From contig JAEZCT010000035.1 of the NCBI GenBank assembly GCA_023433405.1, forward strand, positions 1 through 29,839: DNA of 29,839 nucleotides, written 5' to 3'. The translations under genes were made by a program, and so were the position numbers. The notes beneath the pieces are model-generated. The model was given only the letters and a program-made list of their open reading frames with translations, ran no database searches and was not told the DNA's origin. This document shows positions 14,980 through 23,266 of the stretch, one piece after another. This DNA comes from Bacillota bacterium (lineage in GTDB: Bacteria > Bacillota > Clostridia > Oscillospirales > Ruminococcaceae). Position 1 is the first letter of the stretch, and each line of letters starts with the position of its first letter.

Positions 14980-16641
14980 ATGAATCAAAATCCAGACGCA
15001 AACCTAACGCCGGACAAAACACCGCCGCAGGGCTCGCACCCACAGCCCGGTAACCCTCAGCCCGCGATGCCGGTTTACATCCCCCGCAAGGATACCAAGG
15101 AGTACCAGGCGGCACGAAAAACGGCGCAAAGTTCCAAGGGCATTGCCGCCGCGCTGTTTGCAGCTGGGTTTTCGGTACTGTTTATAGAAACGGTATTTCT
15201 GGGGGAACCGGCAGTCAGCGTTTTTTTGCTTACGCTGCTCTATTCGGGCTTTATCCTCTGGTATTTTCACGATAAGGGTAAGACGCTTAATCGGCAGGGG
15301 GTGCTGCTTACGCTACCTATCACCGTTATCTCACTAAGCTTTGCCCTTTTCTATAATCCCTCCGGTCTGTTCCTGCGGGCGGTGACGCTGCTTTGCCTGC
15401 TTTGCATTCAGCTCGTACTGCTCTCGGATACCGGCGCGGGCAACCCCTTTACCTTCGATATGCTCGTCCGCGCCGCCTCGGCCGCCATATCCCGCCCCCT
15501 TTCTAACCTGGATCTTGGCTTTATAAGCCTTGGTACCATAAAGAAATCCCGGGGTAAGAAAACAGCCATTGCCTTCAAGGCGGCGGGAGGACTGCTGCTA
15601 TCCTTGCCGGTTGCGCTGCTGCTGCTTACCCTGTTTATGCAGGCGGATGCTATCTTTGAGAGCCGGGTGCAGCAGCTTCTTGCCGCCACCAACATCAGCT
15701 TCGGGCGTGTTTTCGGGGATCTGTTTCTTGGGTTTCTGATGGCAGTCTATGCGGCGGCCGTCCTGATTTACGCCAAAAGCGAGGGCAATAACATCCCCCG
15801 TCGGGAGGGCAAGCGCTTTCTGGACCCAATTGGCGCCGCCACCTTTTTGGGCACGGTGAATGTGGTTATGCTTCTTTTCGTAGGCTTCCAGTTTACCTAC
15901 CTGTTTTTTGGCGGGGCAAACTCCCTGCCCGATGGGCTGACCTACGCGGAATATGCCCGGCGTGGCTTCTTTGAGCTTGCGGCGGCAAGCGCCCTTTGCT
16001 TTGGCATTGCGGTGCTGGTAATGGCGTTTTGCCGCCAGCGGGACGGCGCGCTCCCCCTGGGGGTGCGAATGATGCTGCTAATAATGTGCGGAGGCAACGG
16101 CATGGTGCTTGCCTCTGCCGTAAAGCGGATGCTATTATATGTGGGGGTGTATGGGTTAAGTATTAGACGTGCGCTAACCCTGTGGCTGATGGCGGTGATT
16201 GCGGTGTCGCTGATATGGATGCTTTTGCGCTGCCTGTTCGCAAGGCTGCCTGTGCAGCGGCTGATTGGCTCGACGGTGATTGCAGGGGTATGCTTGCTTT
16301 CACTGTGCAACCTTGACCGGACGGTTGCACGGTATAATGTGGAGCGTTATCTTGCCGACCCCCTTCAGAGCGAGATTGATGTGTCGTATTTTCACGAGCT
16401 TTCCTATGCGGCGCTGCCCGAGCTTGCATACCTTAAGGAGCAGCTCTCAGCCGACGGCGTACTTTCCGCCGAGCCGACGGACGATGACAAGACCGCTGCG
16501 CAGAAAGCCGCGTGGGAGGGGGAGCTGCTTTTTACCGTCACCACAGTCATGGAGCATATGCAATACCGGCTGGACTCCCGCCATTTTTTCTATGGCTACA
16601 CCTTCGATACCCCAGCGCTGCGTGCGGTAAGCGGTGTATAA
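14980..16641 (+). CDS. DUF4173-family polytopic membrane protein
   Basis: A 553-aa protein. Residues 1-45 are proline-rich and polar; residues 50-440 hold about ten or more hydrophobic segments; the C-terminal 100 residues are soluble. The segment LDRTVARYNVERYLADP followed by a stretch ending IDVSYFHELSYAALPEL is typical of DUF4173 (related to DUF4153). These are membrane proteins of unknown role. The ATG at 14980 is preferred: AAGGAAAGG lies upstream, though spacing is loose; another in-frame ATG at 14968 is possible. Translation upstream of it enters the MITE and is not real. It is probably transcribed from a promoter beyond the MITE. Confidence 0.8.
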   Translation: MNQNPDANLTPDKTPPQGSHPQPGNPQPAMPVYIPRKDTKEYQAARKTAQSSKGIAAALFAAGFSVLFIETVFLGEPAVSVFLLTLLYSGFILWYFHDKGKTLNRQGVLLTLPITVISLSFALFYNPSGLFLRAVTLLCLLCIQLVLLSDTGAGNPFTFDMLVRAASAAISRPLSNLDLGFISLGTIKKSRGKKTAIAFKAAGGLLLSLPVALLLLTLFMQADAIFESRVQQLLAATNISFGRVFGDLFLGFLMAVYAAAVLIYAKSEGNNIPRREGKRFLDPIGAATFLGTVNVVMLLFVGFQFTYLFFGGANSLPDGLTYAEYARRGFFELAAASALCFGIAVLVMAFCRQRDGALPLGVRMMLLIMCGGNGMVLASAVKRMLLYVGVYGLSIRRALTLWLMAVIAVSLIWMLLRCLFARLPVQRLIGSTVIAGVCLLSLCNLDRTVARYNVERYLADPLQSEIDVSYFHELSYAALPELAYLKEQLSADGVLSAEPTDDDKTAAQKAAWEGELLFTVTTVMEHMQYRLDSRHFFYGYTFDTPALRAVSGV

Positions 16642-16939
16642 AAATCCCGCTTTTAAATGTATGGGATATTGGAGTATCCCCATACCCCCAGCACCAAAAT
16701 AGCCTTGTGTGGCTGGTGTGGGAAAAAAGGAAGAACTACAGACCAGGGCGAAAAGCAAGGGCAAAATACGCGAGGCATCAGGATTTTGCCGAAGGGTAAA
16801 AATTGCCGCCTGTCGGCGCGGGAGCCGACGTTCCAACAACTTGATGATGGTTACCTAAAAGCCGACCAATTCACGAAGTTTATCAGGTGGGTTTTTGGAA
16901 ACTCCTATAAACCATGAGAAAGGGGAGTACCCAAATTCA
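16642..16939. other. Gap after the DUF4173 gene: hairpins, no supported gene
   Basis: A hairpin GTATGGGATA/TATCCC-ATAC (about 16659-16686) follows the stop codon, and a second imperfect stem covers 16690-16722. Neither has a clean U-tract. An 86-codon plus-strand frame (16657-16917) and a minus-strand frame are open, but show no family resemblance or ribosome site. It could be a decayed gene. Confidence 0.4.
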
Positions 16940-17362
16940 ATGCTTATGGTTCCGGGTGCTTTTAAAAGCAAACCGCTTTATCGAAAAACTATAAAAAGAA
17001 TATGTTTGCGGCTAGTTGTAATAAGCTGGGCGATGAGCCTTTGGGGATGCGGCGCAGAAAAGCAAAGCGGGCAGGTGTTTTCGCTCAAACACAACGATGG
17101 CTATGTATCCATCCTTTGGGAAGACAGAGAGTTTGTTCCCTATTGCGCGGGTTCACCCGAGCAAAGAGGGGAATACCTTGGGTATCTTGCTGGGGATGAG
17201 AACGATGAAGTATACGGCTACCGCGGTGCCGCTGATACCCAGTGGCTCATCAATTATTTGGATTCCGGCATGATGAATGATACGATGATTTTTAGGGAGA
17301 TTAGTGTTACAGATATTCCGGATGGCCTGTCCTCCGATTACGAATGGAACCGGGCGGGTTAG
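16940..17362 (+). CDS. Small lipoprotein of unknown function
   Basis: A 140-aa protein. The N-terminus has basic residues (KPLYRKTIKR), a hydrophobic stretch (about 21-34) and a lipobox LWGC with Cys37, so it is probably a lipid-anchored surface protein. The mature part has SLKHNDGYVSILWEDREFVPYC and GDENDEVYGYRG, a beta-rich look with no recognised domain. The ATG at 16940 follows AAAGGGGAG by about 12 bases; a further in-frame TTG at 16895 is unlikely. The stop lies about 10 bases before a MITE remnant, so the C-terminus may have been altered by insertion; this cannot be proved here. Confidence 0.65.
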   Translation: MLMVPGAFKSKPLYRKTIKRICLRLVVISWAMSLWGCGAEKQSGQVFSLKHNDGYVSILWEDREFVPYCAGSPEQRGEYLGYLAGDENDEVYGYRGAADTQWLINYLDSGMMNDTMIFREISVTDIPDGLSSDYEWNRAG

Positions 17363-17373
17363 CTTGCAATTCT

Positions 17374-17397
17374 ACACTTTTTGAGTGGATTAGTACG
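17374..17397. repeat. MITE right-end remnant
   Basis: CACTTTTTGAGTGGATTAGT matches the right end of the MITE family (compare 7730-7740 and 14917-14928). The left part is absent, so this is a truncated copy. Confidence 0.55.
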
Positions 17398-17566
17398 AAA
17401 ACCCTTAGCGGGCTTCTCAAATCATGACAATCCTGCATGTGCTGTAACCTTTTGGTAACGAAATGCCGCGAATTAGTCTCTTTGCCCGCGTCATCCGACA
17501 TTAAATTATGGAAAAACCGCACCACAAAGCCAATTTTTTGCGTATTGGATTGTAAACCTTTTGTTG

Positions 17567-17595
17567 TTGAAGCTGCCATACAGGTATGTTATAGT
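17567..17595 (+). promoter_or_regulatory. Promoter of the 17715 gene
   Basis: TTGAAG (17567-17572) and TATAGT (17590-17595) with a 17-base spacer; leader about 110 bases. Confidence 0.7.
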
Positions 17596-17714
17596 ATGGA
17601 TGTAAGGAAAAGACCAACGTCAATTACCAACTACGGCACCACGATTGACGGTGAAAAGGGTCGCTAACCACAGAATAGACCGCACTTATTGGAGTGTGGA
17701 AGACGGGGGAACGG

Positions 17715-17966
17715 ATGGAAAAACAGACAAACGCGCAGGCCTCGCGCGAAACATCTCTCGCCGTAAAGCTGGTAGCAGCGCTGTTTATCAGCGGCGGACT
17801 GGCGGCGGTTCTTACCGAATGTGTCAGAAATGGGTTATGGTTTGTTGCTTTGGGTGTTGTCGCACTAACTGCTTGTACGGCCTTTGGCGCACTGCTTATT
17901 CTTTTAAGCAACCGGCTTTCCAAGCAAAAATCCTTTGACATAACGACTGATACCACAGAACGGTAA
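17715..17966 (+). CDS. Small two-helix membrane protein of unknown function
   Basis: An 83-aa protein: a polar N-terminus (MEKQTNAQASRET), two hydrophobic segments (about 22-40 and 46-70), and a short polar tail. The ATG at 17715 has GGGGGAA five bases upstream; an in-frame GTG at 17694 is possible but has no better ribosome site. A clear promoter lies upstream and a GC-rich terminator downstream, so it is monocistronic. I do not recognise the family. Confidence 0.65.
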   Translation: MEKQTNAQASRETSLAVKLVAALFISGGLAAVLTECVRNGLWFVALGVVALTACTAFGALLILLSNRLSKQKSFDITTDTTER

Positions 17967-18030
17967 GCTAGTATTCGGCAAGTTTATCAAGCTAATATCT
18001 ATCCTTAAATAATAAATAGTTTTTGGGGTG

Positions 18031-18076
18031 AAGCGGGCGATGCAAGCGCCCGCTTTGCTTTGCGTTTTTTATGTTC
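18031..18076 (+). terminator. Terminator of the 17715 gene
   Basis: The stem AGCGGGCG/CGCCCGCT (18032-18039 with 18047-18054) is followed by TTGCTTTGCGTTTTTT. Confidence 0.75.
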
Positions 18077-18110
18077 GGGTTCTATTCTCGCGCGCAAGTT
18101 TTGCCCAAGA

Positions 18111-18156
18111 AACATGCCGTAATACTAATTACTTCTAATAGTAGTACGGCATGTTC
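18111..18156. repeat. Inverted repeat containing MITE-like ends
   Basis: AACATGCCGTA pairs with TACGGCATGTT, and inside them TAATACTAATTAC faces TAATAGTA. The inner sequence resembles the outer ends of the MITE family placed back to back without the body. It may be a footprint left by element loss, or a chance hairpin; no gene is nearby. Confidence 0.4.
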
Positions 18157-18206
18157 TATTTATTCTATCTTGTATTTGTTAATATAAAATGGGGCTGCAA
18201 GCAGGG

Positions 18207-18312
18207 TAATACTATTCTCCGATAAAAGTGTTGATAAAAATCCGCGTCAAAATCCATAAATTAAAGATTTTGACGCGGATTTTTATACTCTTTTTAATCA
18301 GATAATAGTATA
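18207..18312. repeat. Palindromic MITE-like element, complete copy
   Basis: A 106-bp copy. The left end is TAATACTATTCTCCGATAAA and the right end AATCAGATAATAGTATA; the inner arms ATCCGCGTCAAAATC and GATTTTGACGCGGAT pair perfectly. Its first 48 bases are identical to the reverse complement of the copy at 29309-29414, so the two diverged recently. Confidence 0.9.
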
Positions 18313-18361
18313 AAGGGCAATAGAATACTCAATGATTTTTTTAAAGCGAGCGGGATTCTTA

Positions 18362-19309
18362 TTATTCGCCGCTTGTTTCGTCCCTGCTGCCTTCCTCCTG
18401 CTCGGGGGGATCACTTTTAAAGTACATGGCAATCGTATCCACCGATTTCTGGGTAATGGAGAAGCTGTCGGTAAACTGCCCGCTTACAAATATGGGCAGC
18501 GCGGGCTCCTCGGTCTCCTCAATCAGGCTGCGCAAAAGGGCGCGCCTTTGCTGGTAATCGGCATAGGAAAGGTCGGTTTCTGTCAGGTTAACAAGGGTGT
18601 TAAACACGCTCTCCCCGTGTTCATTCAGCCACGGGGTAAGGCTTTGGTTTAGCAGCTTTGTCAGCACATCGCTCTGCACCTTATAGCGGTGCTCCTCCCC
18701 CTCCCTGTAGCTTGGGAAGCGGAACATATCGTATATGGTTCGTCCGTCCAGCGTCTGGGCACCCTTGGGGATGTTGATGTAGTTGTTGCTGGAGGTGTCC
18801 TTGTGGATAAGGGAGTAAGGCAGGTTGTATTTAACCGTTCCCAGGGTGTTGATGGACTTAATAAAATTCGTGGAGGTCATGCGGGCGGTGCGGTCTATCG
18901 TGACCTTAAACAGCAGCTCAAGGATATTTTTCACCTGCAGCGTGCCGCCGTAGGCATCGTAGCCTGCCAGGGTATCGGTTCGCTCCGTGGTAATTACCCG
19001 CATATTATACGGCAGGGAGCTTACCAGGATGCGCTTATTCAGCGCGTCCAGCCGCAGCAGCAAAAAGTACCGTGCCTTGCCGCCGTCTGTTACTATGGCA
19101 AGCAGGGTCAAACTGTCGGCGGAGGCGGGCGTGTACACGCTTTTGACCTCGCCGCTGCCTTTCCCGCTTGAGTTGCCGAAATAATCGCTGTAATCCCGCA
19201 GGGGGCTGATGCGCAGCATAATAGGGATAAAGATGATGGACAGTACCACGAGCGAAACCCCAAATGCAAGGGCAAAAACCTTAAACCGATGCGCTCTGTT
19301 CTTTTTCAT
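18362..19309 (-). CDS. LCP-like (LytR-CpsA-Psr) membrane-anchored protein, divergent
   Basis: A 315-aa protein with an N-terminal basic stretch, one membrane helix (about 10-32) and a large extracellular part. The order of motifs matches the LCP fold: LLAIVTDGG...YFLLLRLDALNKRILVSSLP, then YDAYGG...ILELLFKVTIDR, then TSTNFIKSINTLGTVKYNLP, then QTLDGRTIYDMFRFPSYREG. LCP proteins attach anionic polymers to peptidoglycan. The pyrophosphate-binding arginines usual in IPRD and R-x-R motifs are poorly conserved (LPYN replaces PRD), so catalytic ability is doubtful. ATG 19309 has GGTGAGG eight bases upstream; upstream in-frame codons to 19417 lack a ribosome site. Confidence 0.7.
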   Translation of the reverse strand: MKKNRAHRFKVFALAFGVSLVVLSIIFIPIMLRISPLRDYSDYFGNSSGKGSGEVKSVYTPASADSLTLLAIVTDGGKARYFLLLRLDALNKRILVSSLPYNMRVITTERTDTLAGYDAYGGTLQVKNILELLFKVTIDRTARMTSTNFIKSINTLGTVKYNLPYSLIHKDTSSNNYINIPKGAQTLDGRTIYDMFRFPSYREGEEHRYKVQSDVLTKLLNQSLTPWLNEHGESVFNTLVNLTETDLSYADYQQRRALLRSLIEETEEPALPIFVSGQFTDSFSITQKSVDTIAMYFKSDPPEQEEGSRDETSGE

Positions 19310-19431
19310 ACGAAAAGCCTCACCTGATGAGATTTGAAAACACCCCTGGTACTGAAACGAAGGACTCCAAAAAGAGGTGCACCCGCTGTTATTATTACCC
19401 GCCTTCGGGTGGCTCATACGAGAACGCGGTA

Positions 19432-19540
19432 TAATACTATTCCCCTCAAAAGAGTAGAGGTTATACTAATCCCCTCAAAAAGAGTCGATAAAAATCCGCG
19501 TGAAAACCCATAAATTAAAGCTTTTCAATCGGTTATCATG
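19432..19540. repeat. Truncated MITE-like copy with duplicated left end
   Basis: TAATACTATTCCCCTCAAAAG (19432 on) is followed by a second left end, TTATACTAATCCCCTCAAAAAG (19461 on), then the inner arm ATCCGCGTGAAAAC and centre TAAATTAAAGC. The right arm and right end are lost (sequence departs after CTTTTCAATC). It lies in the 320-base gap between the LCP and ATPase genes. Confidence 0.65.
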
Positions 19541-19564
19541 GCTAAAAGTGCAGGGGTTGGATGC

Positions 19565-19606
19565 AAAAAAGCGCGCCGGGGTGCCACACCCAAGCGCGCT
19601 TTTTTA
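19565..19606 (-). terminator. Terminator of the P-type ATPase gene (bidirectional)
   Basis: AAAAAAGCGCGC (19565-19576) pairs with GCGCGCTTTTTT (19594-19605). It is symmetrical, with T-runs on both strands, and lies about 27 bases past the ATPase stop. Confidence 0.85.
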
Positions 19607-19632
19607 GTGTCTTGTTGAGAGTAAATGGAGAA

Positions 19633-22308
19633 TTACGCGGTCCTGCCACCCCGTGCTCTGCGAAGGATAAACCGAACCAATACAATCAGCTCATGAATCG
19701 CCACAGGTAAGGCGGAGAGGGCTACCAGCTCCAGCCACTCATATAAGGCCAAGGGTGCGGTGCCAAACAGAGCGTTCATGGGCGCGAGCTGAACCACGGC
19801 CAGCTGTAAGAAAAGACCCGCGAAGAAGGAGAAAACCATCAGCCTGTTTTTCAAAAGCCCTGCGGCAAACACCGATTTATCGATGTTTCTCATGCCAATG
19901 GCATGAAACAGCTGGGAGATTGCAAGCGTCACAAAGGCATAGGTTTGGGCGTGCGCCAGAATGGAGGGACTCTCAAGCGTGCGGATGATAGCCGCAAGGT
20001 CGATGAATGCGTTAAGCTGGATTAGGTTGCGTATGGGCAGGTAAAGGAAGGCTCCCAGCGTAATTGTGGCGATAATAAAGCCGTAAAACACCGTCAGAAC
20101 CAATCCGCCGTGGGCGAACAGGCTTTCGGAGGGGCTGCGGGGGGGCGCCTTCATAATGTCCTTATCCTTGCTGTCCACACCCAAGGCAAGCCCGGGCAGG
20201 GTGTCGGTAATCAGGTTTACCCACAGCACATGAATGGCCCTGAGCGGTGCCGCAAGCCCGATGAGTATTGCCGTAAACATGGTAATAATCTCGCCGAAGT
20301 TTGAGGATAAGAGGAACAGCACCGTCTTTTTGATGTTGGCGTAGATGCCGCGCCCCTCCTCCACCGCCTTTTGGATGGTGGCGAAGTTGTCGTCGGTCAG
20401 CACCATATCCGCCGCGCCCTTGGCGACATCGGTGCCGGTAATGCCCATGGCGACGCCGATATCCGCCGCCTTTAAGGAGGGCGCGTCGTTGACGCCGTCC
20501 CCCGTCATGGAGACAATGTAGCCATGCGATTTTAACGCCTCCACAATGCGCACCTTATGCTCGGGGGAGACACGGGCAAAGACGCGCAGTCCATCCACCC
20601 GCTTGTTCAGCTCCTCCTGGGTCATGCGGTTTAACTCCTCGCCGGTGACGCATTCGCTTTCATCACCTGCAATCGTCAGCGTCCTTGCAATGGCAAGGGC
20701 GGTATCCTTATGGTCGCCTGTAATCATTACGGTGCGGATATGCGCGCCGCGAAAGACCAAAACGGCATCCCTTGCCTCGGGGCGGGGCGGGTCAATCATG
20801 CCCGTAAGTCCTACAAAGGCAAGGCCTTGCTCTGTGGCGCTGTCGTCGCCGTACTTTACGGCCAGTGCCAGTACGCGCAGGGCATCGCGTGCCATGGCGG
20901 AGGCCGCCGCCATCACGCGGGACCTATCCTCCTCCGTTATGGCGCGCAGGGAGCCGTTTTCCGCAATCCTGTCACAGCGTGCCAGCAGAATATCCGTGGC
21001 GCCCTTGGTAAAGGCCGCAATTTCGCCCTCCGGCGTTTTATGCACCGTGGTCATCATCTTGCGGTCAGAGTCAAAGGCCTGCTCGTTGACGCGGGGGTAA
21101 TCCTGCTCAAGCCCTTCGCGCAAAAAGCGAAGGGGCGCGCCCATATCCAGCAGCGCAAGCTCTGTGGGGTCACCAATGCGCCCGCCGTTAGCCGTAGAGG
21201 CGTCGTTGCACAGCACAAAGCCGGTTAAGAACAACCGGTCCCCTTGGGCGTCCAAGCCCGAAACGGCTTTTAGCTCGCCGCCCGCGTAGACCTTTTCCGC
21301 CGTCATGCGGTTTTGGGTGAGCGTACCGGTCTTATCGGAGCACACGACGCTGACGGCGCCCAGCGTTTCCACCGAGGGCAGGCGGCGCACGATGGTATTA
21401 ATCTTCACCATGCGGGAGACGCCCAGCGCAAGCACAATGGTCACCACGGCGGGCAGCCCTTCGGGAATGGCTGCTACCGCCAGCGAGATGGCGGTAAGCA
21501 GCATCTCGGGAATATCCCGCTGCTGCCACACCGCAATGCCGAACATTAAGGTGCAGATTACCACCGCAAGGATGCCAAGCAGCTTGCCAAGGTCGGCAAG
21601 ACGTTTTTGCAGGGGGGTCATCTCCTCCTTCGCGCTGCCCAGCATTGCCGCGATTTTGCCAATCTCGGTACCCATGCCGGTGGCGGTTACAATTCCCTCG
21701 CCGCGCCCGTAGGTGACGCTGGTGGAGGAATACGCCATGTTTATGCGGTCGCCGATGCCCACGGCACCCTGTGCAACAAAGCCCGCGTCCTTTTCACTGG
21801 GTACCGACTCACCCGTCAAGGCGGATTCATCAATCTTCAGGTTTGCGCCCGTCACAAGGCGAAGGTCGGCGGGAACTACGCGTCCTGCCTCTAGCAGCAC
21901 GATATCCCCGGGTACCAGCTCCTTTGCGGGGATTTCGATGAGCGCGCCGCCCCGTCGCACCAGTGCGGCGGGGCTTGACATTTGCTTAAGGGCGGCAAGC
22001 GCCGCCTCGGCCTTCGCCTCCTGCACCATGCCCACTATGGCGTTTAGCAGCACAACCGCGAGGATGATGACGGCATCCCCGACTTCATGCAAAAACACCG
22101 AGATTGCCGCCGCCGCGAACAGGATAAAGATCATGGGGTCGTTAAGCTGGGATAAGAACATGGCAAGCCTTGTCTTGGGCTTTTTTTCGGTAAACTCATT
22201 GGTGCCGTGCTTGGCAAGACGCTCTTGCGCCTCCTCGCGGGTAAGGCCTGTTCCGGGGTTGGAGGCAAGCTTCCCGCACGCCGATTCCGGCGTCATTTGC
22301 TCGTACAT
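19633..22308 (-). CDS. Calcium-transporting P-type ATPase (SERCA-like, type IIA)
   Basis: An 891-aa membrane pump. The N-terminal cation ATPase domain is followed by two helices, then the actuator motif TGES (165-168), helix 4 with AAIPEGLPAVV (PEGLP 282-286), the phosphorylation site DKTGTLT (Asp325), and the hinge GDGVNDAPSLK. Helix 5 SSNFGEI and helix 6 WVNLITDTLPGLALG retain the Asn/Glu and Asn-x-x-Thr-Asp of the SERCA calcium site II, so Ca2+ export is favoured; Mn2+ cannot be excluded. The ATG at 22308 has AAGGAG 12 bases upstream. A leader with its own terminator-like hairpin (22453-22613) precedes it, suggesting control of transcription elongation. Confidence 0.92.
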   Translation of the reverse strand: MYEQMTPESACGKLASNPGTGLTREEAQERLAKHGTNEFTEKKPKTRLAMFLSQLNDPMIFILFAAAAISVFLHEVGDAVIILAVVLLNAIVGMVQEAKAEAALAALKQMSSPAALVRRGGALIEIPAKELVPGDIVLLEAGRVVPADLRLVTGANLKIDESALTGESVPSEKDAGFVAQGAVGIGDRINMAYSSTSVTYGRGEGIVTATGMGTEIGKIAAMLGSAKEEMTPLQKRLADLGKLLGILAVVICTLMFGIAVWQQRDIPEMLLTAISLAVAAIPEGLPAVVTIVLALGVSRMVKINTIVRRLPSVETLGAVSVVCSDKTGTLTQNRMTAEKVYAGGELKAVSGLDAQGDRLFLTGFVLCNDASTANGGRIGDPTELALLDMGAPLRFLREGLEQDYPRVNEQAFDSDRKMMTTVHKTPEGEIAAFTKGATDILLARCDRIAENGSLRAITEEDRSRVMAAASAMARDALRVLALAVKYGDDSATEQGLAFVGLTGMIDPPRPEARDAVLVFRGAHIRTVMITGDHKDTALAIARTLTIAGDESECVTGEELNRMTQEELNKRVDGLRVFARVSPEHKVRIVEALKSHGYIVSMTGDGVNDAPSLKAADIGVAMGITGTDVAKGAADMVLTDDNFATIQKAVEEGRGIYANIKKTVLFLLSSNFGEIITMFTAILIGLAAPLRAIHVLWVNLITDTLPGLALGVDSKDKDIMKAPPRSPSESLFAHGGLVLTVFYGFIIATITLGAFLYLPIRNLIQLNAFIDLAAIIRTLESPSILAHAQTYAFVTLAISQLFHAIGMRNIDKSVFAAGLLKNRLMVFSFFAGLFLQLAVVQLAPMNALFGTAPLALYEWLELVALSALPVAIHELIVLVRFILRRARGGRTA

Positions 22309-22452
22309 GATTTTCTACAGCTCCTTAACAACTATGTTCGCGCATTGCTTATTTTACCGCAAAACGCACGCGACATTCGGGGGGATGGTTTGTTGCCCGG
22401 CATATATACTCTAAAACGTGGCAGAGTAAGCGGACGGCTTTATTTTTGCATT

Positions 22453-22613
22453 AAAAAAAGACTTATTACCGTGCAAGGAACCCAAAAGCCCCGATACACG
22501 CTAAAAGTCTTGTTACCTTCGGATATTATTCCTAGGATTTCAAACCAGAGCCGCGACTACGGCCCATGTGTGTTGATTTGAAATTAGGTGCCGCCATAAA
22601 ACAGCAGACCTAA
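22453..22613 (-). ncRNA. Structured leader with terminator upstream of the Ca2+ ATPase (possible riboswitch)
   Basis: Downstream of a strong promoter the minus-strand transcript would contain three hairpins in order: TTAGGT...ACCTAA (22613-22584), ATTTCAAA...TTTGAAAT with an inner GCCG/CGGC hairpin (22584-22537), and a stem AAGACTT/AAGTCTT with inner CGTG/CACG pairing (22511-22458) followed by TTTTTTT. The last is a good intrinsic terminator, 145 bases before the ATPase ATG. This layout suggests an attenuator or metal-sensing riboswitch. An AGGGAGTAG near the 5' end recalls the yybP-ykoY (Mn2+) class, but the expected 3' GCAAGACC-type motif is missing, so the class is unknown. Confidence 0.5.
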
Positions 22614-22651
22614 AACTACTCCCTGTTAGCATTATATACTGTCGCCTCTAT

Positions 22652-22680
22652 AATATACCATTCCCGCGGGACAAATGCAA
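22652..22680 (-). promoter_or_regulatory. Promoter of the Ca2+ ATPase leader
   Basis: On the minus strand, TTGCAT (22675-22680) and TATATT (22652-22657) with a 17-base spacer. It would transcribe a leader of about 340 bases. Confidence 0.7.
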
Positions 22681-22793
22681 GAGCCTTACACTAATTTTGC
22701 TTAATAATGGCATTGGTATACGCTTGCAATCACCATAAACTTGCATGGTGATACCGGTCCGTAAAATTTTCCCTCATTGTGCTGTTCATCCTC

Positions 22794-22837
22794 TTGACAA
22801 TCGGGTTTTCTGCATGTATAGTTAGTTACATAAGTAA
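22794..22837 (+). promoter_or_regulatory. Promoter and candidate GntR operator of the ABC operon
   Basis: A perfect TTGACA (22794-22799), 17-base spacer and TATAGT (22817-22822). The predicted start site falls in a dyad TTAC-ATAA-GTAA (22826-22837), the right place for repression by the GntR protein encoded just downstream. That the dyad is the operator is inferred. Confidence 0.7.
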
Positions 22838-22882
22838 TAAACCACTTAACGAGAGAACCAATACAATGGAGGTGAAAGGGGT

Positions 22883-23266
22883 TTGAGCGTAGTACTGACG
22901 GCGGAGCAGTCAATCTATATTCAAATTGCGAAAAAGCTGGAGGACGACATCCTGCGCGGAATATTTGCCGAGGATGAAGCGGTGCCTTCTACAAACCAGC
23001 TTGCGGCGTTATACCAAATCAATCCCGCAACCGCGGCAAAGGGAATTAACCTGCTGGTGGACGAGGAAATTTTGTACAAGAAAAGGGGAATAGGCATGTT
23101 TGTTACCGCAGACGCGAAAGCAATCATCGTAAGCAAGCGCAAAACGAGCTTTTACGAACGTTTTATTGTCACCCTGGTGCGAGAGGCGAAGCAGCTGGGC
23201 ATTAGTGCCGACGAGCTGTCGGATATGATAAAACGCGAGGCGGCAGGAAAGGATGGAGTACAATGA
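22883..23266 (+). CDS. GntR-family regulator, YtrA subfamily
   Basis: A 127-aa transcriptional regulator. The N-terminal winged helix (about 9-75: SIYIQIAKKLEDDILRG, VPSTNQLAALYQINPATAAKG, ILYKKRGIGMFV) is standard GntR. The short 50-residue C-terminal part, without a large ligand domain, marks the YtrA type, which usually controls its own ABC transporter operon. It starts with TTG at 22883, ten bases after GGAGG; an ATG at 22866 is out of frame. Its stop overlaps the ATG of the ABC ATPase gene by 4 bases, so the two are translationally coupled. Confidence 0.92.
   Translation: MSVVLTAEQSIYIQIAKKLEDDILRGIFAEDEAVPSTNQLAALYQINPATAAKGINLLVDEEILYKKRGIGMFVTADAKAIIVSKRKTSFYERFIVTLVREAKQLGISADELSDMIKREAAGKDGVQ

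Larger units (their letters stand above)
17363..17714. other. Intergenic region before the small membrane-protein gene
   Basis: About 350 bases. Holds a MITE right-end remnant, the promoter at 17567-17595, and a leader with a CGTCAAT/ATTGACG stem (17618-17624 with 17644-17650). An open frame at 17437-17667 has no ribosome site and looks non-coding. Confidence 0.45.

Noticed and set aside
16657..16917. 86-codon open frame after the DUF4173 gene
   Set aside because: No ribosome site, odd composition and no recognised family; listed as a gap.
19320..19430. T-box-like sequence (GCGGGTGCACC) upstream of the LCP gene
   Set aside because: It does not match the T-box core, and no specifier stem or terminator is visible.
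22560..22640. yybP-ykoY (Mn2+) riboswitch before the P-type ATPase, suggested by AGGGAGTAG
   Set aside because: The 3' conserved segment and closing stem of that class are not visible; kept only as an unclassified leader.
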